Shown here in pieces: positions 1-10,443 of a stretch of DNA of 64,000 nucleotides (position 1 is the stretch's first letter; each line of letters begins with the position of its first letter). The translations under genes were made by a program, and so were the position numbers. This stretch comes from Nageia nagi. Taxonomy: Eukaryota; Pinophyta. Location of the stretch: NCBI GenBank assembly GCA_050084985.1, contig JBITNC010000001.1, forward strand, positions 156,798,001-156,862,000. The letters run 5' to 3'. The notes below the pieces were generated by a model. It saw only the letters and a program-made list of their open reading frames with translations, did not search any database and was not told the DNA's origin.

Positions 1-1123
1 AGATAACAAACAAGTCACCATGATGAAGCATTGTCTAAAAAGTTAATCCTTTTCGGATCAATTTAGGGATTTCATCCAATTCATCCAGCTTTGCGAACAA
101 ACAACTATGTTTTGTTGTTCCAAAGAGGGACGAGGAGGGAAGCCGATTGCGAGCAATCAAATGGGTGGTGGAAGAACGTGGGAAGAACAAGAGTTTGGAT
201 GTAAACCTCTAGTTTGATGTCATAAAACAGGAAAAAAATTCAGAATACCTCATCTACATGCATGTTGTGAACCAAGCAACTATCAAAGACTGATTTCCAA
301 CACTTTAAAGAATAAAGCAATGATACATTCCCTAAAACTCGCAAGTTTTCAAAGGAAGGACACGAAAGTGTCGAACAAGCAATGATAATCCTTAAGAAAC
401 AATTCACAACACCATAAATGGATAAACAGGTTCGATCTTTGCTTTAATCACTTTGTATTAACTTGCAAAAGAGTTGTGCAATGATACATCAATTTGCTCC
501 TCTTTTACAAAAGTTTCACTTTTTTCACAAAATGAGTTCTAGTGCAAATGAGACCCCATGCCATTTATTTATAAGCAAAATTAGGTCAAATTCTCGAGTG
601 TTGCCCTAATTTCTAAAAAAGCTTTAAAATGCTAATATGAATGCTAAATTGAGATTACAATATCGTTTTAATGGGAGAACAATCTCATCCCACTAAAATA
701 TGCTAGAAATAAAATATTTACAAAAATTGATGCCCTCTGGCACACATTTTGAAGCGTTTTGCATCAATTTGGCAAAAATTGGAACTTCAAATCCTCATGT
801 TGGATCCTTCTGACAATCTTTTGAGCTTCTTTTTTTGAATATGGATTTGCCTTTGATGTGATCATTAGTGGCAAATTTTCAACAGATTCTGAGAGAATTT
901 TTCGAAAAAATGGATTTTTTTGGTCTATTTTTCAAAAAAGATGGGGGGGTCTCCGAAATTTGGAAAATTTTTAAAAGGTGGATTTGACCCCATGGATGGA
1001 TGAAGGATGGGATTTCAAGGTCATTGGCAAGTTTCGAGAGCTTTTGGGGCTTTTAGGAGGTTTTGGGAAAGATTTGAAGTTTTTGGCAAAATTTTCGATT
1101 TTCATGACTATGGATTTTTTTGA
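1..1123. other. AT-rich non-coding DNA, no gene recognised
   Basis: No convincing coding region, LTR terminus or RNA gene was seen on either strand. The last ~150 bases, with runs such as tttggaaaattttt, resemble the tandem repeat that follows but are too diverged to count as a copy. Confidence 0.5.
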
Positions 1124-2735
1124 TAGAAAAAAGTGAAAATTTCCATAGGAATGAAAAATGCCTCTTAGATTTTTGAGCACTTTAACTTGCTCAAATTTGA
1201 AACTTGCAAGTTTAAAGTTGCTTAAAATTCCATTTTCCACACAACGAAGGCAAAATTTAATAATTTTGAGCAAAATTTGTAAATCCTCCTCAAGTTAGGC
1301 GCTAGTTTTCATCTCATTGGAATTCCATACACTTGGAAAACTGCACCTAGCCTTTTGGTGCATTTAAGTTGCTCAAAATTGAAAATTTGAAGGGTTAAAT
1401 GTGCTTGGAATGTCTTTCTCCATGCAATGAAGGGGTCCAACTTGATTTTTGAGTGAATTTGCACTTATCTCTCCATCTTAGGCACTGATTTTCAGTTCTA
1501 TGGATTTGTAATGAGATGAAAAGCTGCGCCTAGCTGCTAGAGGCTTTAAATGAGCTCAAAATCACTTTTTTGTAGACCTAAATGTGTTTTGAATGGCATT
1601 TTCCATGCAATGAAGTGCTCACAAATGACTTTTGGAACAAATTGGTGAATTATTGGCAACTTATGCGCCAGTTTTCAGCCCTATGGATCTTCAACAAGCC
1701 TCAAACCTGTGCCTAGTTATTTGTGCCCCCAAACTTGCTCAAAAATGAAAGTTTTCAAGTTTAAATGTGCTTAGAATGGGGTGTTTTACACATTTATGTC
1801 TTCAAATTTGGTTTTTGATCAAAAATCCATCCTTCTCCTTGACTTAGGTGCCAAAAAACACTTCTTTGGGATTCCATTGGCATGAAAACATGCGCCTATG
1901 CTTTTAGGTCATTTCCCTTGCTCAAAAGTGAAATTTTGTAGACCTAAACCTTTTTGAAATGCCCTTTTCTTTGCTCACAAACTTTCAAACTTGAATTTTG
2001 GACAAAATTTACCCTTTTTCCTCAAGCTAGGCACCAAAATTCATCCTATTGGATTTCCATAGCCTGCACCTAGGAATTTGGGCCACTTTCCTTGCTCAAA
2101 GGTGAAAAATTGCAAGTCTAAATGTGCTAAAAATGATGTTTTTCACCCAATGGACACCTTGGAATCAATTTTTTATGAGTTTTGCACTTATTCCTCCAAG
2201 TTAGGTGCCATTTTTCATCTCTCTGGATTTCGAAAAATATGGAAAACTGCACCTAGCATTTTGGTGCCCAAAACTTGCTCAATTTCGAAATTTTCAAGAC
2301 CTAAATGTGCTAGAAATCATGTTTTTCTTGGTCCTAAGCACTTAAACTTGATTTTTGGTCAAAAAAATTCCATCTTGTCATCCTAGGCACCATTTTTCAC
2401 TCCAATGGATTTGGAAACATCTAGAAACTTGCACCTAGCATTTTGGGGTCTTTACTTGCTCAATATAAAAAATTTCGAGACCTAATGTGGCTTAGAAACA
2501 TCATTTCCACTCATTCATGCATTTAGATTTCATTTTCTATGCATTTTCATTTTTTCTCCACTTCCTAGGTGCCAAAATACACCTATGGATTTCCCATAAG
2601 CTTGAAAAACTACGCCTAGCCTTAGAGTGCCTTAGACTTGGTCAAAATCGAAAATTTCGAGTCTTAAACCTTATCTCTCCAAATATGCTCTTAAACTCGA
2701 ATTCCAATGCCATATGCATTTATCTTTGAGAAACG
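1124..2735. repeat. Diverged ~181-bp tandem repeat (satellite-like)
   Basis: About nine consecutive, strongly diverged copies can be lined up on three anchors: 'gcaccatttttcatc..tggattt', 'aaaactgcacctag' and 'ttgctcaaaa..gaaa..tttcaag..taaatgtgct'. Copy starts near 1124, 1303, 1486, 1669, 1850, 2030, 2206, 2387 and 2567 give periods of about 176-183 bp. No frame stays open through a copy, so it is probably not coding. The unit length is in the usual range of plant satellite monomers, but the copies are far less alike than in an active satellite. Confidence 0.75.
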
Positions 2736-3245
2736 TGCACCATTTTCCCCCAATTGGGTTTTCAATAACTTGGGAAAATGTGCCTAGGTCTAAGGGTACT
2801 CAAACTCTCATTTCCAACCCATTCTAGACTCAATCTGTCATTTTTCGTCATTTCCAACATTTTCGAGCTCAAAGTATTCAATTCTGCCCATTTCCAGCAT
2901 TTCCAGGCCCTTAGTGTGAAAAAAACGACCTTTGCCGACATTTTTGGTATTTTCGAGCATTTTTGGCCATTCTAGGCTCAACTCATCACTTTTGGTCCTT
3001 TCCAAGCTTTCCACACACAAATCGTGCAAAAATGCACTTTTTTACCATATTGGCCATTTCCAAGCTCAAAAAGTGACCAAAATGCGCTTTTCTACCTTAC
3101 TTGCCCTTTTCCAACTCTCTGGGGTCAACTTTGGCAAAAACATCAATTTTTTGCCATCCATGTCATTTTCAAGGCACCTAGACTTAAACTCTGCAAAAAC
3201 GCTCATTTTCGTCATATTTGGCATTTGTGAGCTTACCACTCTAAC
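2736..3245. repeat. Decayed continuation of the AT-rich repeat
   Basis: Phrases such as 'catttccaagctcaaa', 'gcattttcgagc' and 'gcaaaaacgctcattttc' recur irregularly here. They look like further decayed copies of the 181-bp unit or a related shorter repeat. The stretch stops abruptly where homology to the LTR of element A begins. Confidence 0.45.
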
Positions 3246-4202
3246 AGACAATGATATAACAACACAATGCCACAAGAGTAATGCGATGCATACAATGAAA
3301 CAACACAATGATACGAAACACAACGAATTGCCTTTTGGATTATAAGAGACTATGAATGTACAATGGAGGTACACCAACTGATCTAGGGTTCCAATCCCTC
3401 TGAACACCGAACCAAACTGTAGGATAGACTGACTCCCTCAGTATCCGAATACCCTCCTGCAAAGGAGTCTCCTCAAATCCTGGCGACCAATCAAGGTAGA
3501 AGCACGTCCTCGGAATTCCACCGGATGGGCTAGGTGACCCACCTAAGCCATAGAATGTCAGGCTCCTTACCTTGCCACTCCTGTAGATGTCGTCTAGGAA
3601 TAGTTGCTCAGCACCGCTAAGACATTGTTGCCCAATTGGGACTGGTATAGAAAGTATATGATAAGTGGTAACCTCATAATGGAGCTTCATCCTCTATATA
3701 TAGTCTCTCATGTACATAGGTCATGCCTCGTTATCACCCCAAGCCATTTCTAATCCAACGTTGGGGTCAACAACTCAACCATGTCAACGTGGGGTAATAA
3801 AGGCCCTCAAGGCTGATGTGGGGTCCAAATGGCCTTCTAAGCTGACGTGGGGGTCTGGAAGGTCTCATGGACCAACGTGGGGTATGTGGGGTCCTCCCAA
3901 CGTTGGCATGCTCCTCCGTGCACCTCCAACATGCATGACACTTGACTACCTAGGGATTCCCACAATCCGGGATCACCCATGAACTACATATAACAGATTG
4001 GGATTCCCAAAATCCAGGATAACCCATTACACCACAAAACATTACTACTCAAAGGGAGACATCCCATTACTTGGCTCACAATGGGGTCCACAGACCATAA
4101 GTTCCTGCTTGAGTTACATAATCATAACATGAACATGAACACATGCTAAAATACAAAAGAGGTCATTACACAACTGTTCACTGGTCCAAATGGGACGTTA
4201 AA
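3246..4202 (-). repeat. 3' LTR of element A, truncated
   Basis: Colinear with about 8040-9028 of the 5' LTR, including the TATA box (3693-3702) and the ACGT-core array (about 3760-3930). The part matching 7700-8039, roughly 340 bp, is missing and satellite-like DNA begins instead. Compared with the 5' LTR it has one fewer array unit. The LTR start (minus strand) has decayed from TGTGACGTCC to TTAACGTCC. Confidence 0.85.
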
Positions 4203-4387
4203 AAGCCTTCCCTCCTCGGATTGCTTGCCCTCAAGCAACTTAGTGACGGATGAGTTAGAATCTCCTCTCCTTCCCACGTTGAGTCTTCTATAGGTAGATC
4301 CTTCCACTTGATCAGGTGCTCACGAACCTGCCTGTTCCTTAGTTTCTTGACCCTAATCTCCAACACCTTCTCCGGTATGAGAACCAA
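4203..4387 (-). pseudogene. Chromodomain at the C-terminus of element A integrase
   Basis: The reading frame contains VLEIRVKKLRNRQVREHLI followed by KWKDLPIEDSTWEGEEIL, a recognisable chromodomain. The (L/V)IKWK and D-STWE segments supply conserved aromatic and acidic positions. In chromoviruses this domain binds chromatin marks and steers integration. The frame is separated from upstream integrase by stops. Past the domain it reads on through the purine-rich tract, so the natural stop codon seems to be lost. Confidence 0.8.
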
Positions 4388-4528
4388 TCACCCCTCATCA
4401 TCTAGTGACGGTCAGACCAGTGAAGAAACATCCTGACGCCCAATGGCCTTCTTTAGCAATGATACATGAAAGGTGCTATCGATCCTACTCCCCAGAGGTA
4501 ACTCCAATTCATAGGCCACATTCCCAAC

Positions 4529-5548
4529 TCAACGCAATATCTTGTAAGGCCTAAAGAAACGTGGCTGCAACTTCTTTGCTTTCCTCGTCTTTAGTGAAGA
4601 CTGTCGGAATGGTTGCAGCCATAGGTACACCATGTCTCCCACTTCAAAACTCCTCTCGGTCCTATGCTGATCGTAGAACTTCTTTTGTCTATTTTGAGCC
4701 ATCTGCAAGTTGTCTCTCAACACCCTTAAGATGTCTTGGTATTCCTGCAAGAATTGATTAGCCATGCAAGTTCTACCTTCATCAAAAATCAAATCTGTAA
4801 AGTTAGGAGGATCATAACCATATAGTTCATAGTAAGGGGACATCTTAATGGACGAATGATGAGTAGTGTTGTGGCAATACTCCCTAATGTGGAGCCATTT
4901 GACCCACGTTTGCTGCTAGTCGGTGACATAGTGATGTAGGTACCCTTCAACCCACTTCTTGACAATCTTCGGCTATCCATCGGTTTAAGGGTGATAGCTA
5001 GTACTAGGAGTGAGGGCTGCTCCACTTAGCCTAAATAGTTCCTCCCAAAACACACTCATAAACTTATTGTCCCTATCATTGACTATCCTCAACGGTATGC
5101 CATGCAGTCTAAAAACTTCTCGGAAGAACAAATCTGCAACCTGTATGGCTGTGTACGTGGTGGTGATAGCGAAGAAGTGGGCAAACTTGGTGAGCCTATC
5201 AACCACCACCAAGATACTATCTTAACCTTGGGCTTTCGGTAATCCGGTGATGAAGTCCATAGAGATGTGTTCCCATTTCTATTAGGGAATGGGTAAGGGT
5301 TGAAGCAATCCTCCCGGCTTCACATACTCATCCTTATTTTACTAGCAATGTGTGCACTCACGGACGTGGGCCCAAGGTTTGAGTCCTCTCCAAGTGAATC
5401 TCTCTCTGACGGCCAGATAGGTCTTTGCAACACTGGAATGACCAGCAAGGGGAGTGTTATGGAGGGCATGCAACACCTTCTTCCTCACTTTAGACGTGGG
5501 TATCAAGAGGATCCTTCCCCTTTTGTAAATCAGCCCCTCCTTGACCAC
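4529..5548 (-). pseudogene. Integrase of element A, inactivated
   Basis: Retroviral-type integrase in pieces. The N-terminal zinc-binding region (5548-5342) shows LHNTPLAGHSS and a final CTHC. The catalytic core (about 5260-4900) shows SMDFITGLPKAQG with the first Asp, then VVVDRLTKFAHF, then IVNDRD with the second Asp. Where the catalytic Glu is expected the frame reads TDG-stop-PKIV, so Glu appears replaced by Lys beside a stop. The C-terminal part (4843-4529) has YDQHRTERSFEVGDMVYL, the usual post-core motif. At least four stops break the chain. Strand transfer should be impossible without help in trans. Confidence 0.85.
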
Positions 5549-5599
5549 ATACCTCCTATTCTTGATTGATCCATTGAGGATCCCTGTGGTGAACTTATC

Positions 5600-6194
5600 C
5601 TATGCATACTCATCCATAACTTCTCTCTTCCATTCGGCTATGATGGCGGATAGTGAATAGAATGATGGGTACCTGGACAAGGCATCTGCTGCTGCGTTCT
5701 TCTTTCCCTTGATGTACTGAATCTCAAAGTCATACGATTGCAGCTTACTTACCCATCTTTGTTGCTTCTCAGTGAGATCTATCTGATTAAGGAAGTACTT
5801 TAAGTTGTTGTGATCACTCCAAATGACAAACGGCCCACACACCAAATATTGCTTGAACTTCTCAAGTGCATATATGATGGCCAACATCTCTTTGTCATAC
5901 ACACTCAAGTTTTTCTCAGCATTGGTTAACTTCCTGCTCTCGAAAGCTACTAGTTGCCATTTTGCATCAAAACGGCCCCTATACCCAACTTGGAAGCATC
6001 ACACTCCACCGTGAATGGGCTGAAAAGTTGGGTATAGCCAAACAAGGGCATGCACACATCACCCCCTTGAGTTTTCTGAAAGCCACTTGCACCTCATCAC
6101 TCCAAACAAAGGCATCCTTCTTGGTGAGCTGGCTTGAGTGTTGCCAAATGGGAGAACCCATGGATGAACCTCCGTTAGTAGTTACATAGCCCAA
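5600..6194 (-). pseudogene. RNase H and RT thumb region of element A
   Basis: The upper part reads LTKKDAFVWSDEVQVAFRKLK, the thumb/connection found after gypsy RT. After a frameshift near 6010 it continues through the usual RNase H start into MSVYDKEMLAIIYALEKFKQ, VIWSDHNNLKYFL and KGKKNAAADALSR. The E (KEML), D (SDH) and D (ADALSR) positions are conserved. RNase H removes the RNA strand during reverse transcription. One frameshift and a downstream stop disable it here. Confidence 0.85.
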
Positions 6195-7437
6195 GGAATC
6201 CTCTTAGCTGTGTGAGGGTTGTAGGGGCTGGCCATTTCTGGATGGCAGAGATCTTTTGTTCATCCACTCTAACCCCCTCATGGTTGATGACGTGCGCCAA
6301 GTATAAGATCTCCAACATCCTGAATTCACACTTGGACAGCTTGCAATAGAATCGTTGCTCCTGCAGTATCTTCAACACATTTTCCAAGTGCGTGAGATGC
6401 TCCTCCCATGTCTTGCTGTAGATCAAGATATCATCGAAGAATACTACGACGTACTTCCTCAACTTCTCCAGGAACACCTAATACATTGCAAACTGGAAAG
6501 TAGCAGGTGCGTTGGTCAAACCGAATGGCATCACCATGAACTCAAAGTGACCAAAGTGGCAATGAAATGTTGTCTTGTGGACATCCCCTTCCTTCATCTA
6601 GATCTGATGAGATCCTATTCTTAGATCAATCTTGTAGAAGTACTTGGCTCCATATAATTCATCTATGAGTTCTACCCTTGGGATCGGATATCAGTTCTTG
6701 ATAATCTTCTTGTTCAACTATCGATAACCTATGCACATCCTCATGGTTCCATCCTTCTTCACCAAAACTACCGAAGATGCAAAAGGGCTAGTGCGAGGCC
6801 TGATGAATCCCATATCCAACAACTCCTTGATGGCCTTCTCGATCTCATCTTTATATGTTTTGGGATGCCTGTATGGTGTGACCTTGACAGGCTTGGCTCC
6901 TTCCTCTAACTCCACCATGTGCTCAAATCCTCGCAATGGCGGTAGGCCTTTAGGTATCTCTCCAAAGACATCCAAATACTGATCCAGAATGCCATGAATC
7001 TCTAGTGACTGCTTTTGTGCTTCTTTGATGTCCAACGTTGGCCCTCCTTTGGTCAGTGTAAAGAGACAGACCCATTCATTGTCCTTTTTCTGGATAGTAG
7101 CATCCATACTTCTTGTCGAGATCACCTCCATAATGGCTTCCAGCCGGTTGTGCGTTGCGTTGGAGCGGAGGGATATCTTCCGCTCGACCTTCTTCTTCAG
7201 ATCCAGAGCTGTGCCCTCCTTGAAATCTTCGTTTGGAACATCTTTCTCCTTCAGATATTGGGCTGCGTCCTCCTTGCAACCTCCCTTTGAATCGGACATT
7301 GAGGTTGGGCTGGTCCCAACTTCCCCAATAATCTTTCCATGCCATACATCCACCCCGTACCCTAGCAAGTTTTGGTACCCATGGAAGGTAACATCCCACT
7401 GAAACTCCTCGGCCATGCCACGATAGATTTGGAGCAA
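6175..7437 (-). pseudogene. Reverse transcriptase of element A
   Basis: A long open segment (7437-6718) holds the N-terminal RT region: KGLPPLRGFEHMVELEEGA, PVKVTPYRHPKTYKDEIEKA, ELLDMGFIRPRTSPFASSVV and LVKKDGTMRMCIGYR, a clear Ty3/gypsy signature. After a gap with stops, 6477-6175 carries the catalytic box as FFDDILIYSKTWEEHL, then KCEFRM and LRGFLGLCNY. The first ~90 residues of the open segment (before KGGPTLDIKEAQ) are not recognised, and no protease motif was seen. Domain order and motifs are normal for the family, but several stops break the frame. Confidence 0.88.
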
Positions 7438-7446
7438 GATCTCAAT

Positions 7447-7662
7447 TCATGGTGGTGTCTTGTGCATCGGATCTAGTCTTGGCAAAGGTGGCCTCCCTCT
7501 CTTCTTACTCATCCTGTCTGCATGCCTTTCGCCCAAGTACCAAATGAGCTTCTTCCTTTCTTCTATCAGAATCTTCTCTTCTTCAAAACTTTGGAGCAAT
7601 TGTTGAAATACCTTCGGGCCGTAGTCCGACATCTTAACTATTACTGTAGATCGACCCTTCAT
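7447..7662 (-). CDS. Small basic AT-hook-like ORF where gag should start (element A)
   Basis: A 71-residue ORF begins about 24 bases after the primer site of element A, where gag normally starts. It has a charged, probably helical middle (SFEEEKILIEERKKLIWYL) and a basic tail with KKRGRPPLP, which matches the RGRP core of an AT-hook. A second possible start (MSDYG) is at 7632. I see no resemblance to the gag of elements C or D. It could be a remnant of a gag N-terminus, a small accessory protein, or chance. Only the open frame and the motif are direct observations. Confidence 0.35.
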   Translation of the reverse strand: MKGRSTVIVKMSDYGPKVFQQLLQSFEEEKILIEERKKLIWYLGERHADRMSKKRGRPPLPRLDPMHKTPP

Positions 7663-7685
7663 TCCCTCAAGCTGGCAAGATCTAA

Positions 7686-7697
7686 GCTCTAATACCA
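7686..7697 (-). other. Primer binding site of element A (tRNA-iMet type)
   Basis: Minus strand reads TGGTATTAGAGC, one base from the common TGGTATCAGAGC complement of initiator Met-tRNA. It starts two bases inside the 5' LTR end, as expected. Confidence 0.85.
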
Positions 7698-7699
7698 CT

Positions 7700-9028
7700 T
7701 GCGAGGATCCAAAATTACCCTCAATCAAGAACAAACAGTATAGGTTTTCTAAAAAACTCAAACACCAAACGGCCACACCACAATGCAACCACAACCCCAA
7801 AGATTGCCCTCTAGGGCACACAACTACTTCACAACAACAAGATGGGTCTTCCAAAGCCCCCACACCTCACACAACATCAAACAATGGCCACACAATGCTG
7901 ACGTCCACCCCTAGGGCTTCTCCAACACCCTACAAATCCTATGAATGCCTCACAACAACAATGCACAACACAATAGCTTCAACGAATGCAATACAACTCA
8001 TAAATGAAGCTTCCAACACCAGTATATCACCACACATGAAACATACAATGATATAACAACACAATGCCACAAGAGTAATGCGATGCATACAATGAAACAA
8101 CATAATGATACGGAACACAATGAATTGCCTTTTGGATTATAAGAGACTATGAATGTACAATGGAGGTACACCAACTGATCTAAGGTTCCAATCCCTCTAA
8201 ACATCGAACCAAACTATAGGATAGACTAACTCCCTCAATATCCAAATACCCTCCTACAAAGGAATCTCCTCAAATCCTGGCGACCAATCAAGGTAGAAGC
8301 GCATCCTCAAAATTCCACCGGATGGGCTAGGTGACCCACCTAAGCCGTAGAATGTCAGGCTCCCTACCCTGCCACTCCTCTAGACGCCATCTAAGAATAG
8401 TTGCTCAGCACCGCTAAGACATTGTTGCTCGATTGGGACTGGTATAGAAAGTATATGATAAGTGGTAACCTCATAATGGAGCTTCATCCTCTATATATAG
8501 TCTCTCACGTACATAGGTCATGCCTCGTTATCACCCCAAGCCATTTCTAATCCAACGTTGGGGTCAACAAGTCAACCATGCCAACGTGGGGGTCATATTG
8601 GCCCAATATGCCAACATGGGGGGCATAAAGGTCCTCAAGGCTGACATGGGGTCCAAATGGCCTTCTAAGCTGACGTGGGGGTCTATAAGGTCTCATGGGC
8701 CAACGTGGGGTATGTGGGGTCCTCCCAACATTGGCACGCTCCTCCGTGCACTTCCAACATGCATGACACGACTACCTAGGGATTCCCACAATCTGGGATC
8801 ACCCATGAACTACATATAACAAATTGGGATTCCCACAATCTAGGATAACCCATTACAACACACAACATTACTACTCAAGGGGAGACATCCCATTACTGGG
8901 CTCACAATGGGGTCTACAGACCATAAGCTCCTGCTTGAGTTACATAATCACAACATGAACATGAACACATGCTAGAATACAAAAGGGGTCATTACACAAT
9001 TGCTCACTGGTCCAAATGGGACGTCACA
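7700..9028 (-). repeat. 5' LTR of element A
   Basis: Minus strand starts TGTGACGTCC at 9028 and ends CGCA at 7700, 1329 bp. The start is fixed by comparison with the 3' LTR and the two solo LTRs of the same kind. The end is fixed by the primer site two bases further in. It holds the ACGT-core array and TATA box listed separately. Confidence 0.88.
8491..8736 (-). promoter_or_regulatory. LTR promoter of element A: TATA box plus ACGT-core array
   Basis: On the minus strand a TATA box (CTATATATAG, 8491-8500) follows about seven tandem copies of a ~33-bp unit (8552-8736), each with a core such as CCCCACGTTGG or CCCACGTCAG. The array sits immediately upstream of the TATA box, where LTR enhancers normally lie. 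The same arrangement occurs in the element C LTR and in both solo LTRs. ACGT cores are bZIP/bHLH-type binding sites in plants; that these bind such factors is inference. Confidence 0.65.
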
Positions 9029-9102
9029 CCCAAGGCGAAAGGCTCATTAAGGAGTAGGATCACTTCACTCTATGAGGTGAAGAGTACCTCACACTAAAGG
9101 GA

Positions 9103-10084
9103 GTGGGGCACGTAGGTGGGCAGGATGTGATGGTCCTGATTGATCTTGGAGCATCCCACAACTTCATTGATGAAGCGTTTGTAGAAAAGAAGAAATTTAA
9201 GACCAAGGGGTTCAAAGGATTCAGAGCTTCCAATGTCAATGGGAAACTCACTCTAGTGGACCACATTGTTGAGAAGTTTGGGGTGAGGCTGCAGAGTTAC
9301 AGAGCGAAGGAGAACTTCTATATTTATCCCTTGAAGGGGCATCCTCACATTATTCTAGGAGTGCAATGCCTGTTTGAGTTGGGTGACATTCACACCAACT
9401 ATCAAAAACTCACAATGAGTTTTGAGATTGATAGGAACACCCATACGTTGCAAGGGATTTGTGATGATTGTCCACAGGTGGACAATAAACGGCTGGAAGT
9501 GATTGAGTGGTGCCAAAAGGAGGAAAAAGATGGGGCCTTGTTAGACATGGAGGAGTTTCGGTATGAAGAAGCTTAGATACCTAACGTGGAGCTTGAAAAG
9601 CTTCCTACATACCACATTGGAGCTTGGGGAGGCTAGACGTGGCACGTTGGACCTTAGGAAGGCAAGACACCTCACATTAAGCCTTGAGGAGGATTGTCAT
9701 TCCACATTGGAGTTGAGGGAGCTGCTACCCCTCACGTGGAGCATTGAGAAGGCTTGGAGCTGGATGATGGGCTTAGAGTTCTTGCATCCCACGTTGGATT
9801 CAGGGAGACTTCTACAACTCACATGGGATTTTGAGGGATTCAAGAGCATGATGGTGAGCATGGAATGGCTTAGACATCCCACATTTGATTTGAAAGGGCT
9901 TGGGTACCCAATGACTACATTGAGGGAATGTTGGCTCCCCACGTATGACCTAGGAAGGATTGTATACTTGACATGGGAATGGAAAGCAACTTGGCACCCC
10001 ACGTTGGAAGATGAGGAAGTTTTTGGCTTCACATTGGCAGTTGGAGAAGTTTGGAACCCCATGTTGAGCTTGGAGAGGACTTGA
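9103..10084 (+). pseudogene. Protease fused to decapeptide-repeat domain (D-plus)
   Basis: The first frame (9103-9576) is a retropepsin-like protease: GGQDVMVLIDLGASHNFID, YPLKGHPHIILGVQCLFEL, DIHTNYQKLTMSF. The active-site triplet is D-L-G rather than D-S/T-G. After a stop at 9574-9576, a shifted frame (9563-10084) continues as ~10-residue repeats of the type H-(P/S)-T-L-x-L, for example ARHLTLSLEED and CHSTLELRELL. Elements C and D-minus have the same protease-repeat order, so this layout is a family trait. The function of the repeat domain is unknown. Confidence 0.7.
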
Positions 10085-10404
10085 CCTCAGATATGGAGCA
10101 AGGGCTCCACCAATTTTTACTAACACATGATTTACTTGAGGTTTTTACAGGTACACCTTCTGGGAGACTTCAATGTGCATACACTTCCATGTTTCCTAAG
10201 AAAAGCAATGTGGTGTCTGATGAGGAGTGATAGTAGCAGCATATCAGAATTTTTGCATGCATTGTTGACGCATGAGGATGTAGCTTCAACATTTCACACA
10301 AGACCTTTATCGTGGAAGGGACATATTGAAGTTGCATTCCACTATGACAAATTATTGTAAACAAGGCTGAAGGATTCTTGGAAGACAATATGCTGCAACA
10401 TTCT

Positions 10405-10443
10405 ACCACAGCTTGAGGGCAAGCAATTCAAGAGGGGGGGCTT
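10405..10443 (+). other. Polypurine tract of D-plus
   Basis: GCTTGAGGGCAAGCAATTC followed by AAGAGGGGGGGCTT directly abuts the LTR start. The same gcttgagggcaagcaat-purine motif precedes the LTRs of A and C, on the minus strand. Confidence 0.75.

Larger units (their letters stand above)
3246..9028 (-). mobile_element. Element A: chromodomain Ty3/gypsy retrotransposon, pol only
   Basis: LTR retrotransposon on the minus strand. The 5' LTR is 7700-9028, a tRNA-iMet-type primer site lies at 7686-7697, and pol runs from 7437 down to about 4203 in the order RT, RNase H, integrase, chromodomain. Purine-rich DNA precedes the truncated 3' LTR (3246-4202). Gag, zinc knuckle and protease are absent: RT-coding sequence starts about 250 bp after the primer site. 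All pol domains carry stops or frameshifts, so the copy is dead. The chromodomain after integrase and the iMet primer fit the chromovirus branch of Ty3/gypsy. No target duplication can be tested because the 3' LTR end is missing. Confidence 0.88.
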
